This document shows, piece by piece, positions 1 to 8,402 of a stretch of DNA of 64,000 bases (positions are counted from its first letter, which is position 1; each line of letters starts with the position of its first letter). The position numbers and the translations under genes were made by a program. The DNA comes from an uncultured delta proteobacterium (GTDB lineage Bacteria > Myxococcota_A > UBA9160 > JAFDET01), in assembly GCA_947259215.1 (NCBI GenBank), contig CAMYLJ010000022.1, positions 61,238 to 125,237 on the forward strand. Reading direction: 5' to 3'. The notes under the pieces were generated by a model, which made no database searches, was not told the origin of the DNA, and saw nothing but the letters and a program-made list of their open reading frames with translations.

Positions 1-124
1 GATCGATGCCCTCCTCGGGCATGCGCTTGCCCACGATCCAGGCACCCACCAGGAAGGCGAGCGCCAGCATCAGCCCGAAGCTGCTGACCGGGTAGCCAAA
101 GACGTGGAACAGGATCGGATACAT
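1..124 (-). CDS. lgt: Prolipoprotein diacylglyceryl transferase, N-terminal fragment (runs off the window)
   Basis: Only the first 41 codons are inside the window. The minus-strand reading from the ATG at 124 starts MYPILF and continues with PVSSFGLMLALAFLVGAW, which matches the start of Lgt and its first membrane helix. Lgt transfers diacylglycerol from phosphatidylglycerol to the lipobox Cys of prelipoproteins in the inner membrane. The gene begins 18 bases after the stop of the histidine kinase on the same strand, so the two are probably co-transcribed. The remainder, including the catalytic region, cannot be seen. Confidence 0.8.
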   Translation of the reverse strand, partial: MYPILFHVFGYPVSSFGLMLALAFLVGAWIVGKRMPEEGID

Positions 125-142
125 CGGGACGGGAGGGCGGAA

Positions 143-1591
143 TCAGCTCCGCGGGAAGGATACGAAAAACGCCGCTCCCTGGCCCGGCTCGCTCTCCAGC
201 CAGGCACGCCCGCCGTGGCCCTCCGCCACCTTCTTCACGATGGCCAGGCCGATCCCGGTGCCGCGCCGCTCGCCGCCGCGGCGACCCAGGGTGTGGAAGA
301 TCTCGAAGATCCGGCCCTGATCCGCCGCCGGGATGCCCACTCCGTTGTCCCGGACGCGGATCACGCAGGCGTCGCCCTGCTCGCGGACGTCCACCTCGAT
401 CCGCGGCTCGGCGGGCCCGCCCATGTGATCGATGGCGTTGCCGATCAGGTTGGAGAAGACCTGGTAGAGCTGGGTGCGGACGCAGGCGATCTGGCTGGGC
501 GCCTCGGGCAGGACCAGCCGGATCGAGCCTGCCTCGAGGCGGGGCTTGAACTCGTGCCCCAGCTGCTTCAGGACCGCCAGGGGGTCGACCAGCTCCCGCC
601 GCCCGTTGGCCTGGCCGATCCGCGAGAGCTCGAGCAGGTCGTTGATCAGGGCCTCCATGCTGCGGCTCGCCTGCTCGATGCGATCCAGGAAGTGGCGGCC
701 CGTGTCGGTGAGGACGTCGCCGTAGTCGTCCGCCAGCAGGCGCGAGAAGCCGAGCAGCGAGACCAGCGGCGTGCGCAGGTCGTGGGAGACGGCGTGCACG
801 TAGTGCTCGAGCTCCGCATTCTTGCGGGCCAGGGCGCGCTCGGCGGCGCGTTCCTGGCTGACGTCGCGCAGGAAGGCCACGGTGCCGACGTGGCTTCCGT
901 CCGGCAGGCGCAACGCGCTGGCGGAGACGGCGATGCGACGCACGCGCCCCGCCGCGCCCTGGAGGTCGAACTCGGCGCTCCCGCTCTCGCTGTCCGGGCC
1001 GAGCGCCTCGGCCATGGCCTCGAGCTCGGTGGTGCGCGAGAACGCCAGCGCCACCGGCTTGTCGCGCAGCTCGTCCAGGCGCCGGTCGAACAGCCGCTCG
1101 AAGGCCGGGTTGGCGTAGGTCACGAAGCCGCGCCGATCCACCGACAGCACGGCCTCCGGGGAGCTGTCCAGCATGGCCAGCAGGTAGCCCACGGCGGGCT
1201 CGGGCTCGGCCTCGTCGGCCGGCCGGACCACCACCACGCAGAACCGCTGGCCGTCGCTCGGCGAGGTCACGGCGAAGGCGGAGAACTCGACCTGGACGGT
1301 CGTGCCCGACGCCAGCGGAACGTCGATCCGGCGGTTCGCGAAGGACTCGCCCCGATCCAGTCGCGCGCGGATCCCGATGTGCTCGCCTTGGACCTGGAAC
1401 AGCTCGCTGACCGACCTGCCCATGACGCACGACTCGAAACCGGTATTTCCACCGAGCTCGCCGCTCACCCACGCGACGCGGTCCGACTCGTCCAGGAGTA
1501 ACACCGTCTGATGTAAGCGGGAAAGACCCTCGAGCAAACCGAGCGCGGGCAGATCGGGCACGGAGGGCGCGCTGGGGGGGTTGGTCTTCAT
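143..1591 (-). CDS. PAS-domain sensor histidine kinase
   Basis: 482 residues, starting at the ATG at 1591 (an in-frame ATG at 1672 would add 27 residues of poor quality). Two PAS-like segments (about 25-125 and 135-250) are followed by a HisKA helix with phospho-acceptor His270 (HAVSHDLRTPL). The HATPase has an N box (NLIGNAIDH, 381-389), G1 box DNGVGIP (415-421) and G2 box GTGIGLA (444-450). No transmembrane segment is obvious, so it is probably a cytosolic sensor; the input signal is unknown. No response regulator gene is adjacent, so it is an orphan kinase here. lgt follows on the same strand. Confidence 0.9.
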   Translation of the reverse strand: MKTNPPSAPSVPDLPALGLLEGLSRLHQTVLLLDESDRVAWVSGELGGNTGFESCVMGRSVSELFQVQGEHIGIRARLDRGESFANRRIDVPLASGTTVQVEFSAFAVTSPSDGQRFCVVVVRPADEAEPEPAVGYLLAMLDSSPEAVLSVDRRGFVTYANPAFERLFDRRLDELRDKPVALAFSRTTELEAMAEALGPDSESGSAEFDLQGAAGRVRRIAVSASALRLPDGSHVGTVAFLRDVSQERAAERALARKNAELEHYVHAVSHDLRTPLVSLLGFSRLLADDYGDVLTDTGRHFLDRIEQASRSMEALINDLLELSRIGQANGRRELVDPLAVLKQLGHEFKPRLEAGSIRLVLPEAPSQIACVRTQLYQVFSNLIGNAIDHMGGPAEPRIEVDVREQGDACVIRVRDNGVGIPAADQGRIFEIFHTLGRRGGERRGTGIGLAIVKKVAEGHGGRAWLESEPGQGAAFFVSFPRS

Positions 1592-1880
1592 CGACTCCCG
1601 ACTCGGCACCGGGGACGCGAAACCGCGTTCTGAACTGGGCCCCCGCGAAGACCCGAGGCTAACAGAGCGCATCGGGAGCGGTCAAACCAATTAGGGGGCA
1701 ATTCCGCGACGAAAGCAACACGCAGAAACGTTCGAGCAACCTGCAATCCCCGAGGGAGAACGCGCGTCATCAAAGGACTTTCGTGAATCGGCGAGGCATG
1801 ACGCACGCTCCGCGCCGGCACCACCCGCCTCGACGCCCGCAGGCTACTCCGATACCCTCCAAAGGTCTTCGAAGGCCGTG

Positions 1881-2474
1881 ATGCGAGTCACCACCAGCGG
1901 CTCTTTCGCGATCTCTTCGGAGCCGGGTCGGGGGTGCTTCGTGGGCCGAGTTCGCCTTCGCATCGCGTGCCTCGCGCTCGTGGCGCTGATGGGCCTGTCC
2001 GGAAGCCGGGTAGACAGTGCGTCTCCCGCGCCGGGCAGCCGTGCGCCGCAGCAGCAGATCCTGGCGCACGACCTGCGGGGACGTCTGAATCCCCTGCTCA
2101 GCACGGGCGAGGCCGAGCGCATCGCCCAGGCCGTGGTCCACTACAGCGCCAAGTACGCCCTGCCGCCGGACCTGGTGATGGCCGTGCTCGAGGTCGAGAG
2201 CACGGCCCGGGTCGGAGCCCGCAGCCCGAAGGGCGCGCTGGGCCTGATGCAGGTGATGCCGCACATGGCCGCACGCCTGGACCTGGCCGGGAACCTGACG
2301 ACCGTGGAGACCAATGTGGAGGCCGGCTGCCTGATCCTGGCCCACAACATCCGCCGCCTGGGCGAGGACGACGGCGTGTCGGCCTACTTCTGGGGCTCGG
2401 ACATCCGCGGCGTCTCGTATCTCCACCGCGTCCAGACCGCCCGCGCCCACTACCGCCGCCTGCTCGGGGCGTGA
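1881..2474 (+). CDS. Lytic transglycosylase, SLT domain, exported
   Basis: 197 residues. A hydrophobic signal segment (RLRIACLALVALMGLSG) precedes an SLT-type domain. The catalytic Glu is in VLEVESTARVGA, followed by the family signature GALGLMQVMP and the later helix with CLILAHNIRRL. This family cleaves the MurNAc-GlcNAc bond of peptidoglycan in the periplasm. The usual AAYNAG motif is replaced by SAYFWG, so the substrate-cleft end is atypical. Start is uncertain: ATG 1881, GTG 1878, or GTG 1941 directly before the signal peptide. Its stop overlaps the GTG of the next gene. Confidence 0.82.
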   Translation: MRVTTSGSFAISSEPGRGCFVGRVRLRIACLALVALMGLSGSRVDSASPAPGSRAPQQQILAHDLRGRLNPLLSTGEAERIAQAVVHYSAKYALPPDLVMAVLEVESTARVGARSPKGALGLMQVMPHMAARLDLAGNLTTVETNVEAGCLILAHNIRRLGEDDGVSAYFWGSDIRGVSYLHRVQTARAHYRRLLGA

Positions 2475-3322
2475 CGCCTCCCGGCCTGCGCCGCAGCGAG
2501 TCACACCTGGAAGGCAGCGGCGGCCTCCCCCTCTTCCGCCGCTCGTGGCTCGCGCCGGATCCGCCGGAGCGCGTGCTGGTGGTGGTCCACGGGCTGGGCG
2601 AGCACAGCGGGCGCTACCAGGACCTGGGCAGCTGGTTCGCGCAGCGCGGCTCGGCCGTGCACGCCTACGACCAGCGCGGCCACGGCCGCTCCGGAGGCGA
2701 GCCGGGACACGTGGAGCGCTTCGAGCATCTGCTGGACGACCTGGAGCGCGTGCTCGCGAGCGTCCGCGAGGAGCACCCGGGGACGCCGGTCTTCCTGGTG
2801 GGCCACAGCATGGGCGGCCTGGTGCTGACCGCCTTCCTGCGCGAGCGCCGCCCGGACGTGGCGGGCGCCGTCTCCTCCGCCGCCGCCCTGAGCGTAGGCG
2901 ACAAGATCCCCCCGCTTCGGGCCGCGCTGCTCCGCCTCACGCGCCGGCTCCGGCCGCGGCAACGCATGGGCACGGGAATCGAGGTATCGACCCTGTCCCG
3001 GGACCCGGAGGTCGGCCGCCGCTACCAGGAGGATCCGCTGGTCTTCTCGCAGGTCAGCCTGTCGCTCGTGGCCGAGCTCCACGCAGCTTCGGAGCGGACG
3101 GCGGGGGGTGGGGCGGACGTCCAGGTGCCGATGCTGGTCCTCCACGGGGAGGACGACGCCCTCTGCGCCCCCCGCGGGAGCCAGGAGCTTCACGCCGGGC
3201 TCGGCGCCCCGGGCAGCGAGCTGCGGCTCTATCCGGAGCTGCGGCACGAGATCTTCAACGAGCCCGAGGCGGAGGCCATCTTCGGGGATGTGCTGGACTG
3301 GCTGCGCAAGCACACGGCCTAG
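2471..3322 (+). CDS. Alpha/beta hydrolase, monoglyceride lipase / lysophospholipase type
   Basis: 283 residues from a GTG that overlaps the upstream stop (GTGA), suggesting translational coupling. Features of the serine-aminopeptidase S33 / monoacylglycerol lipase family are clear: oxyanion motif HGLGEHSGRY (40-49), nucleophile elbow GHSMGG with Ser113, acid in HGEDDALC (about Asp229) and His259 in LRHEIFNE. No signal peptide is seen, so it is likely cytosolic or membrane-peripheral. The long open frame upstream of 2471 in the same phase is antisense-like padding in GC-rich DNA, not part of the gene. The exact lipid substrate cannot be inferred. Confidence 0.88.
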   Translation: MTPPGLRRSESHLEGSGGLPLFRRSWLAPDPPERVLVVVHGLGEHSGRYQDLGSWFAQRGSAVHAYDQRGHGRSGGEPGHVERFEHLLDDLERVLASVREEHPGTPVFLVGHSMGGLVLTAFLRERRPDVAGAVSSAAALSVGDKIPPLRAALLRLTRRLRPRQRMGTGIEVSTLSRDPEVGRRYQEDPLVFSQVSLSLVAELHAASERTAGGGADVQVPMLVLHGEDDALCAPRGSQELHAGLGAPGSELRLYPELRHEIFNEPEAEAIFGDVLDWLRKHTA

Positions 3323-3355
3323 GAACCCCGACCGGCCGGCCGGTGTCTCTCGGCC

Positions 3356-4000
3356 GTGGAAGCCTCGGCGACCCTCAGCCTGATGGACACGCCGCGTCTC
3401 GGACGCGCGGAGGCGAGCCGCGCGGGCGGGGACCCGGATCGCGAGCTCGTCGCCCGCTGGCAGGCCGGCGACGGCGCCGCCTTCGAGGCCCTGGTGCGGA
3501 GGCACGAGACCCGGGTCTATCGCTTCCTGCTGCGCATGCTGGGCGACCCCACCGAGGCGGAGGACGTGGCCCAGGAGACCTTCCTCAACCTCCACCGCCA
3601 CGGCCGGCGCTTCCGGGGCGAGTCGCGCTTCTCCACCTTCGTCTACCGCGTCGCCGCCAACGGCGCGCTGAACCGGCGGCGCGCCCTGGGCCGCTACGGC
3701 GCGCGGATCCGCCGGCTGGCCCAGCGCCAGGCCGCCGGAGACCACCTGCCCGCCGGCCCGCGCGATCCCGAGTCCGCGCTCGAGGGCTCCGAGACGGATC
3801 GCCTGGTGCAGCAGGCGATCCTCGAGCTCCCCCCGCGACTCCGGCTGCCGGTGGTGCTCTACGACATCGAGGGTCTCTCCTACGCGGAGATCGCCCGGGC
3901 GCTCGAGCTGGCCGAGGGCACCGTGAAGTCCCGCATCCACCGCGCCCGGGCGACGCTGCGCGAGCTGCTGCGGCCGGTCGTGGAAGGAGGCCGCCGATGA
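3356..4000 (+). CDS. RNA polymerase sigma factor, ECF (sigma-70 family)
   Basis: 214 residues from a GTG (an alternative ATG lies at 3383). Region 2 is visible as DGAAFEALVRRHETRVYRF and EAEDVAQETFLNLHR. Region 4 is visible as LPPRLRLPVVLYDIEGLSYAEIA with a helix-turn-helix ending GTVKSRIHRARATL. The layout is that of an RpoE-like ECF sigma factor that redirects RNA polymerase in response to an envelope signal. The next gene starts inside its stop codon (ATGA) and encodes a zinc-finger anti-sigma factor, the usual partner arrangement. Confidence 0.92.
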   Translation: MEASATLSLMDTPRLGRAEASRAGGDPDRELVARWQAGDGAAFEALVRRHETRVYRFLLRMLGDPTEAEDVAQETFLNLHRHGRRFRGESRFSTFVYRVAANGALNRRRALGRYGARIRRLAQRQAAGDHLPAGPRDPESALEGSETDRLVQQAILELPPRLRLPVVLYDIEGLSYAEIARALELAEGTVKSRIHRARATLRELLRPVVEGGRR

Positions 4001-4629
4001 AGTGCGCTCGGGCCCGCGCCTGCATGAGTCCGTACCTGGAGCGGGAGATCGAGCCCCGCGCCTGCGACGCCCTGGAGGCCCACCTGTCCGACTGCCGGAA
4101 CTGCCGGCGCGAGCTCGCCGCGCTGCGCTCCACCGTCGATCTGTTGCGCGATCTGACCGCGCCCGCGACGCCGGCCCAGCTGGCGGATCGAACCCTGGCC
4201 CGCCTGCGCGAGGCTCCGGCCCGGGGGCGAGCCGCATGGCGGCTCGCCCCCGGGCTGGTGGCGGCGGGGCTGGCGGCGCTGGTCGGGATCCAGCTCGCCC
4301 GCGGACCATCCGAAGCACCGCCGGCCCTTCGGGAGCCCACCGCGCTGCCGGAGCTGGATCTCGGACCCCTGTTCGGGGCGGCCGACGCCGGGAAAACCGA
4401 CGCCTCCGTCGAGGCCCAGCTCGACGCGCGTCTCGACGCGCTGGCCTCGGACCCGGACGGATTCCTCGCGGCCTGGCGCGCGCTGCCCGAGCCCTCCCGC
4501 GACGGCCTCGCCGCCGCCCTCGGCGCCCGGGCCCGCGCGCGCGGCGATGCCCGGGGGCTGGCGGCCGCGCTGCGGGCCACGGACGCACCCGACGCCGAAC
4601 GCCTCGCGCAGCGCATCGCGGGGGATTAA
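3997..4629 (+). CDS. Anti-sigma factor with zinc-finger (ZAS) domain, membrane anchored
   Basis: 210 residues, starting at the ATG overlapping the sigma factor stop. The N-terminus carries the HxxxCxxC motif HLSDCRNC (His29, Cys33, Cys36) of the anti-sigma ZAS domain. A single hydrophobic segment lies at about 83-101, followed by an Ala-rich, probably periplasmic, C-terminal part of about 110 residues. It should hold the upstream ECF sigma at the membrane until a signal releases it. The sensed signal is not evident from the sequence. Confidence 0.88.
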   Translation: MKCARARACMSPYLEREIEPRACDALEAHLSDCRNCRRELAALRSTVDLLRDLTAPATPAQLADRTLARLREAPARGRAAWRLAPGLVAAGLAALVGIQLARGPSEAPPALREPTALPELDLGPLFGAADAGKTDASVEAQLDARLDALASDPDGFLAAWRALPEPSRDGLAAALGARARARGDARGLAAALRATDAPDAERLAQRIAGD

Positions 4630-4661
4630 GCTGCCTCCCCGGCGGGACCCCAGGAGAACGC

Positions 4662-5885
4662 GTGCGCAAGGCGACCTGGCTCGGCCTGCTGGCCCTGGCC
4701 CTGGCCCTGGCAGCGGGCACGGCGCCGGCCGAAGAGATCGAGCTGCTGCCCGACGGGAAGAAGCACTTCGGCGCGAGCAAGTTCTTCGCGCCGATCACCT
4801 CCCTCTTCCTCGGACCCGGCTACTGGTGGGGCGAGCGGCGCATCGCCATCGAGACCACACCGCCCGACGCCACCGTGCACCTCTTCTACGTGCGCGCCGG
4901 CTTCCAGAAGCGCTTCGAGGAGACCTTCACACCGGTCACGGTGCGCCTGCCGCGACGCATCGACGCCAACCCGAAGGACGTCGTCATCGTGCGCACGTTC
5001 CTGGACGGGTACCGGGTGCGCGAGCAGAAGGTCAAGGTGAGCTCGCGCACGAACCGTGTGCTGATCGAGATGGAGCCGCTTCCGAACCTGCTGGAGGCGG
5101 TGGCGCATACGTATTTCGGCGGCAGGGGATCGGTCTCCTTCCTGACCAAGGAGTCGCTCAGCCTGCGCGTCCAGGAGCAGAAGCAGGGCTTCAGCGCCGC
5201 GCTCCACGAGACCGCGCGCGGGGCCGGCGTCGACGAGGAGCTGGGCGGGATCCGAAGCCCGCTGCTCGCCCGCCTCGAAGCCCACCAGATCGGCGAGGAT
5301 CTGATGGTCCAGTTCGACTACGGACCGGCGCTCGCGGGGACGGAGCCCGAGATCCGCTCGCGCAGCAGCGAGGACGCGATCCGGGAGCTCTACGTCTACA
5401 CCCTCGACGTGGTGGGCAAGGACGCGGGCGCAGCGGCCGTGACGCGAACCAAGGCGGCGCTGGCGAAGATCACGCCCGCCGACGTCTCCGGGTGTGCGGC
5501 CCGCTTCGACCAGGCCCTGCGCGAGGGCCTCGAACCCGCCGCTCTCACGCGCGCCCTGACGCCCTCGGGACGTTTCGTCGATCCCTACCTGCGCGCCGCC
5601 ATGCGGCGCCTGGGGCAGGTTTCTCCCGGCGGGCACGTCGAGCTGCTCGACGGCACCCGCCTCCTGACGGAGGTGCCCCTCCAGCTGGCCGCCGCCCAGA
5701 ACGACGCCGCCCAGGCCCGCGGCTACCTCGCCCTGCTGCGACGGCTGGTCGCCCTGCTCGAGACCGGCGACGAGCGCCCGGCCGTCCTGCGCGGCCTGGT
5801 CGCCCCCGAGCTTTCCGCCGCCCGCTTCGCCGACGCCCTCGCGGCGGCGACCACGGCGGAACGCAGCTGCGCCCCCTCCTCGTAG
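4662..5885 (+). CDS. Exported protein with a PEGA-like domain, function unknown
   Basis: 407 residues from a GTG with an AGGAGA ribosome site a few bases upstream. A signal peptide (WLGLLALALALAAGTAPA) is followed by a short conserved-looking stretch and then a PEGA-like beta domain: IAIETTPPDATVHLFY through TPVTVRLPRR to FLDGYRVREQKVKV. The remainder is mixed alpha/beta with no recognised motif. It follows a sigma/anti-sigma pair by 32 bases, so it could belong to that regulon or be the periplasmic sensor or target of the system; this is inference from position. Confidence 0.7.
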   Translation: MRKATWLGLLALALALAAGTAPAEEIELLPDGKKHFGASKFFAPITSLFLGPGYWWGERRIAIETTPPDATVHLFYVRAGFQKRFEETFTPVTVRLPRRIDANPKDVVIVRTFLDGYRVREQKVKVSSRTNRVLIEMEPLPNLLEAVAHTYFGGRGSVSFLTKESLSLRVQEQKQGFSAALHETARGAGVDEELGGIRSPLLARLEAHQIGEDLMVQFDYGPALAGTEPEIRSRSSEDAIRELYVYTLDVVGKDAGAAAVTRTKAALAKITPADVSGCAARFDQALREGLEPAALTRALTPSGRFVDPYLRAAMRRLGQVSPGGHVELLDGTRLLTEVPLQLAAAQNDAAQARGYLALLRRLVALLETGDERPAVLRGLVAPELSAARFADALAAATTAERSCAPSS

Positions 5886-5951
5886 TCCCGAGCACCCGCG
5901 CCCCTTCCCCGCACGCTATCTTCCAGAGCCCCGGTCCCGCGGAGTCTCCGC

Positions 5952-6653
5952 GTGCACGACCGCCCTCGCGAACGACTGGATCGCCTCGACGCCCCGGCCC
6001 TGGCCGACGCCGAGCTGCTGGCACTGGTGCTGCGCACCGGTGGCCGCGGACGCGACGCCCTCGACCTGGCGCGCAGCCTGCTCGAGCGACACGCGGGTCT
6101 GCGCGGCCTCGCCCGCGCCGGGACGAGCGAACTCTGTGCCGCCCCGGGCCTCGGACCCGCCAAGGCCGCCTCGCTGCGGGCCGCCTTCGAGATCGGACGC
6201 CGGGTGGCGGCGCGACCGCTGGAGGCGGGCCGGCCGATCCGCAGCCCCGCCGACCTCCACGACCACTTCGCCGCCCACCTGCGCGACGCCGCCTGCGAGC
6301 AGTTCCTGGTGGTGCTGCTCGACGGGCGCCACCGCGTGCTCCGCAGCGAGGCCATCTCGCGCGGCACGCTCACGGCCAGCCTGGTCCACCCGCGCGAGGT
6401 CTTCCGGCCCGCCATCCGCGCCGCCGCTGCCGCCGTGGTGCTGGTGCACAACCACCCGAGCGGGGACCCGACCCCCAGTCGAGAGGATCAGGAGATCACC
6501 CGGCGACTGGCCCGGGCCGGCGAGATCCTCGGCATCCGCGTCCTCGACCACGTGGTGGTGGCGGAGGCGGGCTACCGCAGCCTGCGGGAAGACGGCCTGT
6601 TCGATGAAGATCCCCCAGGGGATCCTACAGGCCACCGTGTCGACCGCCGATGA
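5952..6653 (+). CDS. radC: RadC / JAB-domain protein
   Basis: 233 residues from a GTG. An N-terminal helix-hairpin-helix-like region (LADAELLALVLRTG through APGLGPAKAASL) precedes a JAB/MPN metalloprotease-fold domain with HNHPSGDPTPSREDQE, giving metal ligands His166, His168 and Asp179. Length and layout match RadC (DUF2466). Despite the historical DNA-repair name, the biochemical role of the family is unsettled. It stands alone between the PEGA-like and PilZ genes. Confidence 0.9.
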   Translation: MHDRPRERLDRLDAPALADAELLALVLRTGGRGRDALDLARSLLERHAGLRGLARAGTSELCAAPGLGPAKAASLRAAFEIGRRVAARPLEAGRPIRSPADLHDHFAAHLRDAACEQFLVVLLDGRHRVLRSEAISRGTLTASLVHPREVFRPAIRAAAAAVVLVHNHPSGDPTPSREDQEITRRLARAGEILGIRVLDHVVVAEAGYRSLREDGLFDEDPPGDPTGHRVDRR

Positions 6654-6675
6654 GACGGCGGAGGAGGGTTGCGGC

Positions 6676-7056
6676 ATGAACCGTTCCGCCAACGCCCAGG
6701 CCCGGACCGCCGCCGCGGTGCACATCGAACAGCGACGCAGCGAGCGGACGCCGCTCGTGATCCGGGTCGACTACTCCGCCGTCGACTCGCTGTTCTCCGA
6801 GTTCACGCGCGACATCAACGAGGGTGGGCTCTTCATCGAGACCGATGAGCCGTGCGTCGTCGACACGGTCGTGAAGCTCAGCTTCGACCTGCCCGCCGCC
6901 GAGGAGCCGATCCGGGTGCAGGGGCGTGTGGTCTGGGTGACCGCGGGCGACAAGCCCGGCATGGGGATCGAGTTCGAGGATCTCGACTCCACCGCCCGCG
7001 CGCGGATCAACAACCTAGTCCGGGCGCTCCGCAACGACCCCGTCGAGAACGCCTGA
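6676..7056 (+). CDS. PilZ domain protein (Myxococcus-type paralog family)
   Basis: 126 residues, starting at the ATG at 6676 behind GAGGAGGG. The c-di-GMP binding signature is split as usual: an RxxxR motif in RRSERTPL near the start and a DxxxGG motif in DINEGGLFI. The pattern also resembles the TIGR02266 paralog group of Myxococcus. Single-domain PilZ proteins bind c-di-GMP and act on motility or secretion machinery. It precedes the convergent ssb gene by 16 bases. The partner protein is unknown. Confidence 0.85.
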   Translation: MNRSANAQARTAAAVHIEQRRSERTPLVIRVDYSAVDSLFSEFTRDINEGGLFIETDEPCVVDTVVKLSFDLPAAEEPIRVQGRVVWVTAGDKPGMGIEFEDLDSTARARINNLVRALRNDPVENA

Positions 7057-7072
7057 ACGCTCCGACGACCGC

Positions 7073-7519
7073 CTAGAAGGGGATGTCGTCGTCGCCGCCG
7101 GGAGGCGGCTCCGACGAGTTGGAGGCCGCGTCCGACGGGGCCGAGGGCGGCGGCAGATCGCGACCGCCACCACCGCCGGAGCCCTGGCCTCGCCCGCCCA
7201 GGAACTGGACGGTGTTGGCCACGATCTCCGTGGTGCGCCGCTTCTGGCCTTCCTTGTCCTCCCACTCCCGCGTCTGGATCCGGCCCTCGATGTAGACCGT
7301 GCGCCCCTTCGCCAGGTACTGGGCGCACAGCTCGGCGGTGCGGCCCCAGGCGACGATGCGATGCCACTCGGTGCGCTCCTCGCGCTCGCCGTTCTTGTTG
7401 TTCCAGTTCTCGCTGGTCGCGAGAGTGAAGTTCGCGACGGCCGATCCGCTCTGTGTGTAGCGGAGCTCGGGATCGCGCCCGAGGTTGCCGATCAGGATCG
7501 CCTTGTTGACGCCGGCCAT
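7073..7519 (-). CDS. ssb: Single-stranded DNA-binding protein
   Basis: 148 residues from the ATG at 7519 ([18 protein letters not shown]), preceded by GGAG. The OB fold shows the family landmarks [36 protein letters not shown] and [11 protein letters not shown] Gly/Ser/Pro-rich linker leads to the acidic tip DDDIPF, which recruits repair and replication proteins. It is transcribed away from plsC, and a strong divergent promoter sits at 7554-7582. A longer in-frame reading to 7612 would run through that promoter, so 7519 is preferred. Confidence 0.95.
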   Translation of the reverse strand: MAGVNKAILIGNLGRDPELRYTQSGSAVANFTLATSENWNNKNGEREERTEWHRIVAWGRTAELCAQYLAKGRTVYIEGRIQTREWEDKEGQKRRTTEIVANTVQFLGGRGQGSGGGGGRDLPPPSAPSDAASNSSEPPPGGDDDIPF

Positions 7520-7553
7520 GAGGAGGGTTCTCCAATCGTCAGGGTGTGACCCC

Positions 7554-7582
7554 ATTATCTGATTGGGCGCGGTGGCCGTCAA
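7554..7582 (-). promoter_or_regulatory. Predicted sigma-70 promoter of ssb
   Basis: On the minus strand TTGACG (7577-7582) is separated by exactly 17 bases from GATAAT (7554-7559). Each box matches the sigma-70 consensus at five of six positions. The predicted start point near 7547 leaves a leader of about 28 bases before the ssb ATG at 7519. Confidence 0.7.
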
Positions 7583-7589
7583 CGTTGAC
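7578..7589. promoter_or_regulatory. Perfect 12-bp palindrome across both divergent -35 boxes
   Basis: GTCAACGTTGAC reads the same on both strands and covers most of the -35 hexamers of the ssb and plsC promoters. A dimeric repressor binding here would shut off both genes, or RNA polymerase could compete for the shared core. It is not a recognised LexA box. The operator role is inference. Confidence 0.45.
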
Positions 7590-7612
7590 AGCCGTTCACG
7601 CCCGCGTAGCAT
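7585..7612 (+). promoter_or_regulatory. Predicted sigma-70 promoter of the plsC-like gene
   Basis: A perfect -35 TTGACA (7585-7590) is followed after 16 bases by TAGCAT (7607-7612, four of six). The predicted start point lies near 7619, about 25 bases before the TTG at 7645. This supports the internal TTG rather than the upstream GTG at 7546 as the translation start. Confidence 0.6.
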
Positions 7613-7644
7613 TTCGTCGTCGGGGAGTCGGGGTCAAACCGGGT

Positions 7645-8364
7645 TTGAAATACGTCCTTCGGTACGCGCTCATCATCGTGTACACGATCCTCTGGGGCAC
7701 CCTGGGAGTCCTGATCGGGCTCGTCGACCGCTCGGGCCGCGGCCTGATCTGGGTGGCGCGCAACTGGATCGCCTGGGTCCTGAGGAGCTGTAGCGTCCGG
7801 GTGATCGTCGAGGGCCTCGAGAACGTCGACCTCCGCCGCCCGCAGGTCTTCATGTCGAACCACCAGAGCGTCTTCGACATCGGTGCCATCGTGACGACGA
7901 TCCCGGTGGAATGGCGCTTCGTCGCCAAGCGCGAGCTGACCCGGATCCCGTTCTTCGGCTGGGCCATGGCGCTCGGCGGCCACGTGATCGTCGACCGGGG
8001 CAACCGTGCCCAGGCGATCGCGAGCCTCGATCGCGCGGCGGGCCAGATCGCCCGGGGCACCAACGTGATCATCTTTCCCGAAGGCACCCGCAGCCCGACG
8101 GGCGAGCTGCGCAGCTTCAAGAAGGGCGGCTTCCACCTGGCCCTGGCGGCCCAGGTGCCGATCGTTCCCGTGACGGTCTCGGGCAGCACGCGGATCACGC
8201 CCAAGCGCTCCCTGCGCGTCGAGAGCGGCGAGATCAAGATCGTGTACGGAAAGCCCATCCCGACCCAGGGCATGACGGTCGACGACCGCTTCGCGCTGGC
8301 GGACATGGTGCGCGAGGCCATCACCGCCGGATACGACCCCAGCTACCAGGACTCCGCCGCCTAG
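7645..8364 (+). CDS. plsC: 1-acyl-sn-glycerol-3-phosphate acyltransferase
   Basis: 239 residues from a TTG at 7645. The frame is open back to a GTG at 7546, but that would include the plsC promoter and an Arg-rich stretch unlike the family. An N-terminal hydrophobic segment (VLRYALIIVYTILWG) is followed by the HX4D acyltransferase motif NHQSVFD (His73, Asp78) and the lysophosphatidate-binding motif FPEGTRS (144-150). PlsC acylates lysophosphatidic acid to phosphatidic acid at the inner membrane. It is divergent from ssb and sits 38 bases before ftsK. Confidence 0.88.
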   Translation: MKYVLRYALIIVYTILWGTLGVLIGLVDRSGRGLIWVARNWIAWVLRSCSVRVIVEGLENVDLRRPQVFMSNHQSVFDIGAIVTTIPVEWRFVAKRELTRIPFFGWAMALGGHVIVDRGNRAQAIASLDRAAGQIARGTNVIIFPEGTRSPTGELRSFKKGGFHLALAAQVPIVPVTVSGSTRITPKRSLRVESGEIKIVYGKPIPTQGMTVDDRFALADMVREAITAGYDPSYQDSAA

Positions 8365-8402
8365 GGTACCTTCGCCGCGTCTCGATCCCGGGGGGGTGGG
8401 AC

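Noticed and set aside
2545..4629. 694-residue open frame covering the hydrolase and sigma genes in one phase
   Set aside because: Only its last 633 bases (from ATG 3997) encode a real protein, the anti-sigma factor. The rest is Gly/Arg/Pro shadow of genes in other frames.
7546..7644. N-terminal extension of PlsC from GTG 7546
   Set aside because: It would overlap both the ssb and plsC promoters and does not resemble acyltransferase N-termini.
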